Source: Chrysoperla carnea
Lineage: Eukaryota; Arthropoda; Insecta; Neuroptera; Chrysopidae
Direction: 5' to 3'
NCBI RefSeq assembly: GCF_905475395.1
Contig: NC_058341.1
Span: 34,549,501 to 34,613,500 of the forward strand
DNA length: 64,000 bases
Made by a program: the position numbers and the translations under genes. Under the pieces are notes generated by a model. The model was not told the DNA's origin. It did not search any database and saw only the letters and a program-made list of their open reading frames with translations. Below are positions 12,718 through 24,974 of this stretch, piece after piece. The stretch's first letter is position 1. Each line of letters begins with the position of its first letter.

Positions 12718-14154
12718 TAAATTTCTGTAAAAATAGTCAATATCAAATATTTCACGGCCATCTTTTCTCATATACTCAATGAATAATTACGACAATTATA
12801 CATTTAAAAAAATAGAAAACCATACATATATTTTACCTGTGTAAAACAATCCATACCATTATTTCGAGTGTTATAGAAAGGAGATAAGCGAGAGCAATCT
12901 TTATTAATCTTTTTTATAACCCAGCGAAGCGGGTGGGTATCACTCTAGTAAATTTTTTCAACTTCTCTCCTTTACCTATATTTACAGTTCAATGTATTTA
13001 AAACATCATTCTATGAGTGACTACTATTGAGTCAGTGTAAATAAATCATATTCTTTTTCCTGTAAAAAGTTTTTAAGTAGATTTTATAAAACAAAGTTTT
13101 GCAATAATAAGAAAGAAAAGTTTATATTTTTAAAATGACTTCTTCAACGTATGAAAATATTACTATATCTTATTTTCTTTTTCAAAAATAATATATAAAT
13201 CAGTCACACCACTGTACAGAACACTATAAGAAAGAACACATTTTTTAAAATAACTTTTCAAATTTAAAGAAAGGTTTATCAATTTGTAGAAAAGTTGTAT
13301 TTTGTGTTAAAGGTACGTACTTGTCGTTAAATTAAGGTTACATTATCTAAAAAGATTTAATCGAAAGAAAAAAATGTGACGTGAAAATAACGTAATTAAA
13401 TTGTAAATTGTTTTTCAGTTGGAACAAATAAATGAACTTCCCCATCATACTTTTTTGATTATTTTTTATTCAATAGAAAAATTAAAAATAATTATTTATT
13501 AATAAAAAAAGTTTTTGCTAAACAGTAAACAATATATAAATGACTTAATTGTGATGTAAAATTTAATTCAATTTTGGTGTATTCGATTCTTGCTGACTGA
13601 CTATAAAAGTAACACCCCAGGATTCTAACAGTAAATGTTACATTTAAATTAAAGTAATTTAATTATTTTATATAATTTAGTCCATTTTAAAAACGTGGTA
13701 TGTTAAAAAATTTCCTTTCTTCATTTACCAACTTTTATGGAATTTGGCCGATATGAAAAAATGTGACTTTCTATCGTACTGAGAATTACCTCAAACTTCA
13801 AAAAAAAAATATTACCAAAAAAATAAAGAGACAAGCAAAAAAGCTTTTATAAAACACGAAATGTTAATTAAGTACGCCAATAATACCAAAAATTTGAAAT
13901 AAGGTACGCCGATTTGGTGCATTTTTCTTGTAGTGCAACCATGATATATTGCTATCTCTTGAAAATACATTCGTCATAAATCGTTTTCTATAGAAAAATA
14001 AATTAATAAAACATGAACAAAAAATATATTTTAGTTACATACATGGATGGTTTGATGTGCGGTAGCATCGAATTCGGGTAACTCACCTGAAACAAATTAT
14101 AATTTGAAATTTTAATATGAAAAGAAAATTGAAAGCTGTTTGAAAGTTTTGAGA
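12718..14154. other. AT-rich region with one possible microexon
   Basis: No supported gene. It includes the repeat tail at 12911-12950 and the possible microexon at 14043-14086 (separate entry). Confidence 0.4.
14043..14086 (-). other. Possible 44-base microexon of an unknown gene
   Basis: On the minus strand a good acceptor (AATTTGTTTCAG) is followed by a 44-base segment of about 50% GC and then a strong donor (GTATGT). One frame reads ELPEFDATAHQTIH. The composition stands out against the AT-rich surroundings. A second frame is also open, and no neighbouring exon was found, so this is only a candidate. Confidence 0.25.
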
Positions 14155-14350
14155 CCAAACTAAAACAAGTGAAAACAAACAATTGACTGAGTTAATTGCT
14201 AAAATACCATGTATAGAAAGTGTTGATTATGCAATCGTTTTTTTTTACGTCATGTAAGTAAAGAAAGATAGTCACTCATAGATAGCTACAGTTGTGTAAA
14301 TATAACACGACTGTGGTGTCACACACATATAACTGATATTCCCATATAAT
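14155..14350 (+). repeat. Family B repeat, partial copy
   Basis: Shares AAAACAAACAA, GACTGAGT, ATACCATGTA and, further on, ACACACATATAACTGATAT then CCCATATAAT with the inverted copy at 15885-16452. Confidence 0.75.
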
Positions 14351-14705
14351 GTTCTAACCTAATTTAAGTGCGTTGCTTTGCGTATGAGAACCATAAAAAT
14401 AATTGGAGTATTTATAGGAATAAATTTTCCGACCATAAATTAAAATTTTCAAGCCATAAACTATTTTGAATATTACTTTACAACCTCCGTAAATATGAGT
14501 CGTCCGTAACACAAAATTTTTCTTCGATGTAATAAATATTATTAGATAATATATTACCATACTTACAAAGGCTTTGTTAGAATAATGATGCAATACAAAC
14601 ACCTACGCTTCTTTTTAATTTTGGTTAATCCACAGATTAAAAAGAATGTTAATCCTAAATTCTAATCAGTTAAAAGGTTTATTTGACGATAGAGCAAATA
14701 GTTTT

Positions 14706-15180
14706 CACTCCCACTCCCACTGCCCCCCCCCACTCCCACTCCCACTCCCACTCCCACTCCCACTCCCACTCCCACTCCCACTCCCACTCCCACTCCCACT
14801 CCCACTCCCACTCCCACTCCCACTCCCACTCCCACTCCCACTCCCACTCCCACTCCCACTCCCACACCCACTCCCACTCCCACTCCCACTCCCACTCCCA
14901 CTTCCACTTCCACTCCCACACCCACTCCCACTCCCACTCCCACTCCCACTCCCACTCCCACTCCCACTCCCACTCCCACTCCCACACCCACTCCCACTCC
15001 CACTCCCACTCCCACTCCCACTTCCACTTCCACTCCCACTTCCACTCCCACCCCCACTCCCACTCCCACTCCCACTCCCACTCCCACACCCACACCCACT
15101 CCCACTCCCACTCCCACACCCACTCCCACTCCCACTCCCACTCCCACACCCACTCCCACACCCACACCCACACCCACACA
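14706..15180 (+). repeat. (CTCCCA)n hexamer array, about 79 units
   Basis: Nearly pure CTCCCA units, with CACCCA and CTTCCA variants that grow commoner toward the right end and show a longer-period pattern. The other strand reads (TGGGAG)n and has strong quadruplex-forming potential. Confidence 0.95.
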
Positions 15181-15186
15181 CAAATC

Positions 15187-15326
15187 AACCCAACCCAACC
15201 TAACCTAACCCAGCCTAACCCAGCCCAACCCAACCTAACCCAACCTAACCCAACCTAACCCAACCTAACCCAACCTAACCCAACCTAACCCAACCTAACC
15301 CAACCCAACCCAACCCAACCTAACCA
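15187..15326 (+). repeat. Telomere-like (CCCAACCTAA)n array
   Basis: A degenerate start (mixed CCCAA, CCTAA and CCCAG) leads into seven perfect decamers at 15231-15300, then CCCAA units. The other strand reads TTAGG alternating with TTGGG. It directly adjoins the hexamer array. The tract is interstitial here, with unique-looking DNA on both sides. Confidence 0.9.
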
Positions 15327-15884
15327 AAAATTACAAAAATTGTGTTTTTTTGAATTTTTTATGATTTTTTCGATTTTTACAATTTGCAAAAAGTGTAAAA
15401 AAGTTTTTATTTCCGATTTCGATAAAACTAAGTTTATAAGGTAATTTTGACCCGAAAATTACAAAAATCGTGTTTATTTGACCATTAAATGAGTAATTTT
15501 CGAGATATTTTATGAAATTGCATTGAATTGAGCGATATCTTAAGATTTATTTGCTCTATCGTCAAATAAAACTTGAATTTAAAATTCTGTGTTCATTTAA
15601 TGTGTAGGATCCAATACGACTGCTGTTAAATTTTCACGTCGATCCTTCACGAGAAAATAATTATTAAAAGCTTTCCAATTTACATAATGGAGAAATGATA
15701 TTACATGCTGGTTTCAATGGTTTCAATCAAGTGCATTTAAAAATAATACCACCGACATGGAAAACTTATATTAATATTCAATAAATCTTGTATTTAGTGG
15801 CATATGCCAGTCAGTATGCATTAAACATTGAAAATATCCACGTTATTGGAAAGTATAAGTTATAATTCTAGAATAATTTATTTT

Positions 15885-16452
15885 CTGTTTTTATACCATG
15901 TATATGAAATATACCAAAGTATACTATGTTTTGTCCCAAGTATGTAACGCTTAAAAATATTGATGCTATGAACAAAATTTTGGTATAGGTGTTCATAAAA
16001 TCACTGAATTAGTCATATCCATTTCTGGTTGTCTGTCTGTCGTCTGACGTCTGTCCATCTGTCATCACGATTACTCAAAAACGAAAGGAGATATCAAACT
16101 GAAATTTGTATAGCGTACTTAGGACGAAAAAAGTGAGGTCGAGTTCGTAAATGAGCAATATAGGTCAATTGGTTCTGGGTCCGTAGGGTCCATCTTGTAA
16201 ACCGTTAGAGACAGAACAACAGTTTAAATATAAAAAATGTTCCTTTTAAAAAAATAAACAACTTGTGTTTGAAAATTTTTTTAGTAAACATCACTGTTTA
16301 CCTGTGAGAGCGCATATTATGCGCAAATTGTAGTATTATATGGGTATATCAGTTATATGTGTGTGGCATGTAGTATGTATAATCTGACAGAGTAATCAAC
16401 ACTGTCTCTACATGGTATTTCAACAATTTACTCAGTCAGTTGTTTGTTTTAA
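15885..16452 (-). repeat. Family B dispersed repeat, most complete copy, inverted
   Basis: On the minus strand it runs from AAACAAACAACTGACTGAGT to ATGGTATAAAAAC, about 570 bases. It includes the 'TTTACAAGATGGACCCTACG' block and a GACAGATGGACAGACG block. No open frame is present. Confidence 0.8.
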
Positions 16453-16838
16453 CTTATTAATTTTATAACATATAACTATCAAAATTCTTTATTTTAACAT
16501 ACAAATTTCATCTGATCTTCTAGATACATAAATGGTTTCGAAATGCCTTAAGTATAAAAAATACTGAAAATTTAGATGACATAAAATTGAGTAAAATGTA
16601 ATTTTAAAGGTTGCTGAAACTGTGTTTCGATATTCCTTTAAGGTAGAGAAAATCGTCAAAATTATTCCAAATATTGTATATTTGAGGTAAAATTTTATTG
16701 ACTTTAATGTATTTAAGAAAGTCTATGAAATGCAATCTAAACTAGTTTGTCCCTTACGATAAAAAAGAGTGGCACAAATAGAATTTATAACTGACATTTA
16801 ATTTATGCACAACATTATTAATTACACTGTTTCCGTAA

Positions 16839-16840
<2 letters not shown>

Positions 16841-16875
<35 letters not shown>
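16841..16875 (+). repeat. 35-base T run
   Basis: Uninterrupted run of T. It may be the poly(A) tail of a retroposed sequence on the minus strand, but no clear body was recognised next to it. Confidence 0.9.
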
Positions 16876-16879
<4 letters not shown>

Positions 16880-18763
16880 AAATCGTTGTCGCTGCAAGAA
16901 ACTTTTTTTTATCACTAAAGAAATTTTAATGTTATCTATGTGTTATAGAAAAACTAATAACTGTTCAATAGAACATTGTTCTTAATTAATTTCTTATGTA
17001 AATGAGTTTTATTTTCTCGTAGATCAGTCATTATAGAGTGCAAAATAAACAATTTCGATGCATCGATATTTTTTCTCTTGGACATGGACATCTTGGACAT
17101 AGGTAAATGAACATAAAAATTATACATTCTTAACGACTTTTTATTAAGCATGACCGAACTTTAAACTTCAATTACACAACTTGTATAAAAGATATCATTA
17201 AAATATTTGCTTATTTGGAAATTTTTGGTATATTTGATACTATCCGTGGTAATCGCAGCTGGCTGGGTGCCGTGATGAAATTTGATCCATGCGTGAACAT
17301 TACTACAATTTTAAAGTTTTATTAATTGAATTTATATTAGGTTTTTGGTAGTACATACTATATTATAATAAATAATTAAAATAGTAAAAGATAATTTTAT
17401 TATTTGTGTATGACTACGAGTTTTTTTTATTTGATCTCAAAATATTTCGAACTTTCGTTCATTCTCAAGAAATTCAAAAGTTTTGTTTTCTTAATGAAGT
17501 ATTTGTCCTACTTTATAGTATGAAATATCTGAATTTTAATTCAACAAGGGCTAATGGTCTAAAACTAATAATTGGTGACTTCTTTGAGTCATGCATTTAT
17601 CGATAACGTTTAACACTAAAAAAAAAATTGAAATAGATTTTATTTTTAGTTCGTGAATTATTGGATCTCTCGATAGTAACAACAGTTAATTAAAAGGTTG
17701 TTAATAACTTGTTTCATAATAAAAATTCATGATTAATTATTAAATTATGAATTATTAATTATTTGCATAAAAGTTGTTTGTAATCTTTCACACCTAATTA
17801 AATTACCTGTTTGAAATCATAAATTGAAATTTAAAATTAAATTATCTTCATCAGTTATGGACACATAGGAATACATATGTATAGTACATTCAAAAATGCA
17901 TCCCAAAACGTGTTTAGTTGTGATTTGTCTGTATTTGTCGTTAAAGTAGATTGTTTGCATAGTCAAGATTAGATCATGAGTTGAAAGAATGTTTGAAAAA
18001 TATTCTATCAATAAGTACAACAAACCTGTCGTCTGGGTATCAATAATCTATACAAACATTCAAATTGAAACATTCGAATTGACGAAAATAAAAAAGCTGA
18101 GAAGCCATCGAGATCTAAGATTTTTTGAGCCGTAATGAGTTTAATTGATGTCATTTAAAATTTTATGATTTTCAGAGAAATTGAGGTAGTACTAGCGCAA
18201 AAGTAAATTTAGACTTGTGATTGAAATTATTTGTACCTTATTTTCAACTTTGATGATGAATTTTGTTGTAACTTCATGAATGTATCGAAAGCTAAATAAT
18301 TAAAAAAAAATTTCAATTTTCGAAATTTTGAAAGTTACCCCAGATATCCAAAAATTGCATTCTTAATTTTCGTCTTATATTGTTAAGTTATAACATAATT
18401 CATCATCAAAATTGGAAAATATTTTTTTTTTTTAATTTCTGTCCCCACTACTACGGGTTTTTTGTTTTCAATAATTTATTAAGCTTTTTACTAGTTTTGG
18501 AGAAATGTATAAAACATACCATCAATCTACCGTTTTCCTATAAGACCAATGTTAAATGTGCCAATTTTCGAAGTCATTTATTTATTTAAATAATCGGAAA
18601 CCCCTCCTCTCCCACTTAAATTTTCAGAATTGATTTAGACTTAGTCAAACTTCATATAAAAGAAGATTTATATACATCCTATAGATAAAATGAGGATAAT
18701 TTTAAGTTTAAAAGAAAACAAAATCACAATGTGAATGATGACTAATTTTTTTTTTCATTTCAG
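16876..18763. other. No gene seen
   Basis: AT-rich DNA with short chance open frames (16954-17151 minus, 17406-17606 plus, 17817-18023 minus, 18380-18589 plus), none with a domain or splice context. Confidence 0.55.
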
Positions 18764-18838
18764 GTGAAGAAGTCACTGCACAGGCAGAAAAGTGAAGTTG
18801 GTTTTTGCATATCCAACAAACAGGAAGATATAGAATAG
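18764..18838 (+). other. Possible terminal exon
   Basis: A strong pyrimidine tract and TTTCAG precede a 24-codon open stretch that ends at TAG (it begins VKKSLHRQ and is rich in Lys and Gln). Only one frame is open. AATAAA follows at 19094-19099. No upstream exon was found, so this may be chance. Confidence 0.2.
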
Positions 18839-19099
18839 TGACGTCATTGTACGATAACGCCATAGAGATTACATGTAAAACTCAGTTTTTTAAGATAGAG
18901 ACGGGAAACAATCCTTGAATGCTTATAAGTCCTTCGATTTTTAATCAATTTTAATTTATTTTTCAAATCAGTTTAATTTTACGTTTTTATAGTTAACCTG
19001 GCAAGTTCGATATCAGTCATGTACCCCATTATCAAGGACAAAAACATAAAGACGAAAAACATATGAATGTAAATGATAAATATGTTACAACACAATAAA

Positions 19100-20700
19100 A
19101 GATAGAAATTAAATTTTTTTTTTAAATTAAAAATAAATTATTGATAATTCTGAAGAGGCTTTGGTAAAATTATAGGTATAGTATTTATAGCCTCAAATAT
19201 ATTACAGTTACTATAGTTAGCACAGTTTATAAATTGATGAGTCAACAAAAACATTGACATGATTAATTACGGTCAAATGTACCTCCAAGTGGTAGTAGAA
19301 CTTTCGATGTAGGTAGATATCATTATTAAACATGATAATAAATAGGTAGTGAAAACACTTTTGCCGTTATCGATGCAAACATAATAAGGTATAGTTCCAC
19401 TTCATCTTGTTAAACAAAATTCTAAGGTAGTATAAAAAGCCCGCACTCAAAGTCTGTTTATATTTTAATAGAGAACTTGCATTATTTTTTTTTTTGCCAC
19501 AAATTCATATATAAATCAAAGAATAAATTATGTTAAGTAATTTTAGGTATTCTTTTTTTAAATTAATAATTTCATTTCTTTATTTATTATTAATTAAAAA
19601 ATAGTTATATTTTTGACAAAAAAAAAAACCGGTTGTGACGTATTTGCAACCGTTGAGGCTGTGAATCAATCGGTTTCTATGGAAATATGCATTATAATAT
19701 AGTGAAAGCCAGTTTTTTCTTTTTCTTGAATTAATAAATACTAATTTTCTCGCATTAAATACAGAGATCCTTAACACAAGAAATTTAGAACATCAATAGC
19801 CAAGTACCTACTTTACTCAAATCCAGTTATTTTTTTATAGTGTATCTGATACCTATATTTATGGCATAACAAGTACAAGTACTTTAGTTTTTAGAGATTT
19901 TATATTATATTTATATGTTACCCGCTGGACAAATTCAATATTTCCATTTGAGTCCAGTCCTGCTGTCATAACTTCGATTAACCACCCTTTATAAAAATTA
20001 ATGTTTTTAATTCCTGTGTGCGAATATTACATACAAGTTTATGATTTCTTGTTATGCTAAACATAATATTATTTTTTTATTATTTTTAAACACTCAAGTA
20101 CTTATGAATGTATTATTTTGTTCCTTTTTTACTCAGTGGTGAGTTGAGAATGGCAACAACACACAAGATGAGCATTATTTAGAGAGAATACGAATCGACT
20201 GAATCTAAGTTTAATAATATCTATAAAAATCGATGTATTATATTCTCGATTTGACTTATTTTTAAATTTGTTATTTATATTTCCAATTTGAAGGACAATG
20301 TATTCACTATTCGTACGGTATTAATAACTTGATTTGCTTATAGAATTTGAAAATACAATTATAAGATGTTAGAAAGAATATGAAAGACATTTTGTCCAAT
20401 AAGATATCACTTAAATGGGCGTAAGGTGTATTTTAAAATTATGATTTCTATAAGAGTTAAATTTGGGGAATAAGGGTATATATAAGTACACATAAAAATA
20501 TGTTAATTAACGCCAGATATTATTTTTTGTAAATAGGTGATTTTCACGCCAGATTTAGTCATTTAACTCCAAGATAGATAAAAAAGACGCATAAATTGAG
20601 TATAGAACGACAACACAAGCTTGTACAAAATAGAATTAAAAACGATATATATTTTTATTTAATTTTTTTTAACATTATACATTATATAGCATATAATTAA
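19100..20700. other. No gene seen
   Basis: AT-rich, no supportable open frame or recognised repeat. Confidence 0.5.
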
Positions 20701-20701
20701 A

Positions 20702-20888
20702 TTTTTGGCCTTTGCGTTCGCCCTGTGATCTACGGGTAGTCCATGCCTTGAATGGGGTAGAGTTATTATGGATCTACGGGTTTTTGGCCCTTGCGTTCAC
20801 CCTGTGATTGAATTCAATCTGTGATCTGCGGGTTGGCCATGACTTTAATGGGGTCGAGTTAGTACAGGTCTGCGGGTTTTTGGTCCCG
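20702..20888 (+). repeat. GC-rich minisatellite, two copies and a partial third
   Basis: Units start at 20702, 20781 and 20877, each with TTTTTGG; the first two continue into CCCTGTGAT, ATCTACGGG or ATCTGCGGG, and AATGGGGT. The second unit has about 17 extra bases. It is much richer in GC than its surroundings. Confidence 0.8.
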
Positions 20889-21529
20889 CAAAAAACTTTT
20901 TAATTTGAAATTTAATTTTGCGGGTAAATTGCAAATCCAAACATTTTCACCAACTTATTATAATATTAAAATGTTTTTGTTCATATTTAAAATAATTTTA
21001 CGTTATATAGCTGTAAATTAAATTTTAATGCTGTTAAATAATCACTATTGCAATTTTTTTCATATATAGATGTTCAATATAATATTTTTCTGTGCATATT
21101 ATATAAGAACTGTTACTTCTTATTATCTAGCGTCAAAACACACTTTTTTGACTTGATTTTCACCTTTTTCGACGTACATTTAAATCGCACCCGTTAAATT
21201 TTAAGAGTCATAATCCGTTCTTTATGTGTTACTCTAACTATATAGTATATAAAAATAGCGTTAAAAAAACTACTTTTCTGTAACACCATTATGTAAAATA
21301 ATATCTCTAATACGTTGTAAAAGTTGTGATTTATTATATTTCGCTATAAAATTTTTAATTAAGAAATTTTATCTTTGCAATTTTTGTAAAATTAATAACA
21401 TTTCACGTATGATGGTAGGTACCTTCATGTAGAAGAGTAACTATGTTAGATGGAAGTCTTATAGTATTATATGTTTTACTGTATATTATTTAAACAGTGT
21501 GTATAAACAGAATGTCTAAGAAATTTTTA

Positions 21530-21870
21530 ACTCCTCGATCTAAAAAAAGGGATGTTGTAAGTTTGACCGCTATATGTGTGTGCCTGTCTGCATGCGTGTC
21601 TTTCTGCCTGGGATATCGTAGCACCTAAACGGATGAACCGATTTTAATTTTTTTGGTTTCGTTTGAAAGATAATTTAATGGAGAGTGTTCTAAGCTATGT
21701 TTCGGAGAGATATGTTTCAAGTGAGAGTTTAGGGTTCCGTAGCTGAAAAAGCAGTATCGACGATCTTCTAAACACTTTAAGGAAAAAGGTAATTTAATGG
21801 AGAGTGTAGGTATTTATATATCTTTCAAGTGCGAGTTTTTTCTTGTTAAACTTATATCTATGTTGTAGAA
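21530..21870 (+). repeat. Family C dispersed repeat ('AGGGTTCCGTA'), copy 1
   Basis: Shares GTTGTAAGTTTGACCGCTAT, ATCGTAGCACCTAAACGGAT, GAACCGATTT and GAGTTTAGGGTTCCGTAGC with 25950-26160, allowing for differences. A fragment is also at 23885-23990. This text style is common in insect repeats. Confidence 0.75.
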
Positions 21871-23236
21871 TTAGCATATATTTTGTAAAAAACTTTTTCA
21901 GATTGGAAGTATATTAGATTAAACTGCGAGCCCGCAATGCAGCATTGAACTAGAAAACTACAAAAATCCTTTTAAAAATATGATTTGAACTACGGTTTTC
22001 AAAATAATTGACTATATAAATATGTAGCCAAATCTGTATTGGCTTTTCTAGGCGAGAATGTACAATATAAAATAAAAACCGGCTGCGTTATATAAAATCT
22101 GAAAAGAAAGAAACAAGCCCAATACTTTAAGTGATAATACTAAGTGATATACCTATGTGTACTCTCATAGAAATATTAATTAGAATGGTAAAAACCGTGC
22201 AAATTTTGTGACGATGAGGTACATACGAAAGACGCGAAAAAAATCCAATCCTTGACAGTCGAGTAAAAACTTGGATTATTTTTTACTGATTATTTCGTTT
22301 TCAACGGAAAAACTAACCTATTTAAAATTATTGTAGAATTAAGCGACATATGCTTTCGATATTGAAAAAACTCAAAAAAATTGAAAAATATTACTTTCAC
22401 CGATTTCGATAATAATCAATTTTTGGTGTCATTTTGATCTAAAAATTATAAAAGTACTCTTAAAAATTTGATTTGAATAACGACTTTGTAATAAATAAAT
22501 CCGTATATGCTTGCCTAGGCAAGAATCTGCAAGATATATCTTAAAAGGTACAAATCAGGGATTTGTAGTCATTTTGACTTAAACATTGCAGATATCCATC
22601 TATTTAAAAATTAGATTTCATGCAAATGCTATTTGGATCGGCATTATGCCACGGTGTTAAATAAGTGATATTATACAATAAGTGATATTGTTTTATTAAC
22701 AAAACCCCGTTAATCCGTTCCACGGATTATCATCGTTCTCGAGGCGACGTCTTTGAACACTCTGTTGCACATATGCATGCTGTAGCAATTTTAATAAACT
22801 GAAATGATATAGAACAAGCTTATGATACCTATAAAATACATAGTCTCTAGTTGAGCCGTTTAAAAGTTATACATTAGATATTACCTGTGTTATGTGTGTG
22901 TCGGTATAACCGAGTACCAACTGGGTATCATATCATTATACAACTATACTACTATAGGATACTACATGTCGAGAAGTTATCGATCCAATTTTGAGCTCAT
23001 ATGTAGTGAAAATTACAAATGAAAATATTAATATGTTAAATAAAGCATTATTAGATATTGTGGTGAAAATTTCATTTATATTATATGAAATAGGATCAAA
23101 TGAAATATAGGATCACATTTCAAATATATCATTATATTTTTTATATTATTATAGAAATATAAATATTATTAAAATTTTGTTTTATAATATGCATGAGAAA
23201 ATGTCATTACACAATATTATAAAGTAAAAAATCAAG

Positions 23237-23540
23237 TCCTAGTCATCGAAAAAGCTTTGCCTGTGTAAGAACATACTTCTATTTTAAGCTCATACATCAG
23301 CGGTTTTCAAGAAGAAATCAGTGCAAGATTTACCAAGCGATCGCCATTTGATTTTTTAAACTCGTATTGCACATTTTATGCAGGCAAAATACAGGATCGG
23401 GAGAGAATTGTGCCCTATAGTCATCGGAAATCGCTTTGGACTGTGTAAGAATATATCTCTATTTTAAGATAATACATAGCATCAGAGGTTTTCCAAGAAG
23501 CGACTTGTGCAAGATTTACCAATCGTTCGCCATTTGTTTT
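23237..23540 (+). repeat. Tandem duplication of about 115 bases
   Basis: Copies at about 23237-23350 and 23415-23535 share AGTCATCG, CTGTGTAAGAA, TCTATTTTAAG, GTGCAAGATTTACCAA and CGCCATTTG. They differ at many positions, so the event is old. Confidence 0.75.
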
Positions 23541-23884
23541 GTTACGTTGAAAGGTCAAATAATTTCTTAAGAATCGTTTTGTAAATTCACAGTTCAAATA
23601 AAACGCGCTTAAAGTTTGTTTTTAATGTATACTTATTATCAATTTTATACTCATCAACCATTAGTTAGCAATTCTTGAACCATATAATTAGGCAAATAAT
23701 TCCTAGTTCCAAAAGTTACTGTCTCGAAGTCATTGGTTATTACGCGCGTTAAATAACACGCAAAAAAATTTTTCTACTTATAAACTTTTACTACGTTTAT
23801 AATTTCAAAAACAACACTTTGAATTAAAATGTTTTTTTCAGAATCGTAGGAACTGTTCCATAAAACCACACTTCAAGAAAACGC

Positions 23885-23990
23885 CTAAAAGTGTGTGTAT
23901 GTGTGTAAATGTTTCAAGTACAAGTTTAGGGTTCCGTACCCGCAAAATTTGTCGGGAGTTTTTAAATTTTGTAAATTTCACTTGTGAATA
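23885..23990 (+). repeat. Family C fragment
   Basis: Contains GTTTAGGGTTCCGTACCC, then GGGAGTTTTTAAATTTTGTAA and TTTCACTTGT, as in 26085-26160. Confidence 0.7.
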
Positions 23991-24974
23991 ATTACTTTAC
24001 TTTACCAATATACTTTATGATATATGGTAAAGTAAGAAAAACAATCTTCACTGCATATCAGATTCGACTGAGTGGAAACTAAGAAGATACTTATTTTTAA
24101 TATAAGTTTTTTTACGTGACATTTCATTTAAACAATTTCGATCTTTAAAATATAAAATTGTTGGCAATTGTCCAAAACTATATTATACACTTGATATTTG
24201 TTTTCGTATTCCATACATAGTAGTTTTATACCATTTCATGTAGACTAGGTATCTATTATACAGTTTCAAGTATTTATACACAACAATATCGTTAAGAGGT
24301 GTTAAAATAATAGCTATTTGCAAAATTTTCATTGATTTTTATAAGCTACTGAATGAGATTTGATAAGTGAATTATATAAATTCGATTTTTATCTTTTAAA
24401 TTTATGTTCCGCAGTTCTAAAACGCTCCGCAGTACTGGAAACCGTAAGCATATGATGTCATTGATTAAAATACCTCTTAAAGTGCGGCTTAATTATGTTC
24501 AACATAACGAATTTTCTGCTTAAACAAATGGCCGTAAATAGAGTGATGCTTTTAACGACAACCATAAAGTTATATCTATATTTTTTTTTATTTTTTTTTT
24601 TTCATTTGCATGACAAGCTTAAAATTGTTGGATATTCATTTTTTATTTTTTATAAAATTTTAAATTTTATTGGATTATTTTATTCGGCTATTCATACAAA
24701 AAGGAGTGTCTGTTGTCCGGTATTTTGAAAATTTCTATTTAATGAAATATCCACGTTAAGCAATGCAAGAATTTCGAAAGCTTATTATTTAATATATTTA
24801 TTATTTAGACTGTAAATTGTAGAGCCAACAAGAAATTATCAGTATTCTGGTCAATCAATTGCGTAAACTAAGGAAACATTGACATTCTAGAAAATTAGAA
24901 ATTTACAAAAAAAATCTCAGAATAATTAATATTCTTCTATCTTTCACAATCTGATTGTGTTTCTATGTGGCACA

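Larger units (their letters stand above)
14678..15570. mobile_element. Element of 893 bp with 23-base terminal inverted repeats enclosing two tandem arrays
   Basis: The ends, 14678-14700 and 15548-15570, are exact reverse complements over 23 bases (starting TTTATTTGACGATAGAGC). Between them are a (CTCCCA)n array, a (CCCAACCTAA)n array and about 220 bases of AT-rich sequence. I see no transposase and no clear target-site duplication. It is best read as a non-autonomous DNA element that acquired or expanded satellite repeats. Protein-like frames inside it are products of the repeat unit and are not genes. Confidence 0.65.

Noticed and set aside
14646-15258. Five overlapping long open frames encoding Pro-Leu, Gly-Val, Trp-Glu, His-Ser and Gly-Ser/Cys repeats
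   Set aside because: All are translations of the (CTCCCA)n hexamer array in different frames; a six-base unit cannot create stops in most frames, so openness means nothing.
14706-15326. True chromosome end (telomere)
   Set aside because: Non-telomeric DNA follows on both sides and a protease cluster lies further on; the array is interstitial.
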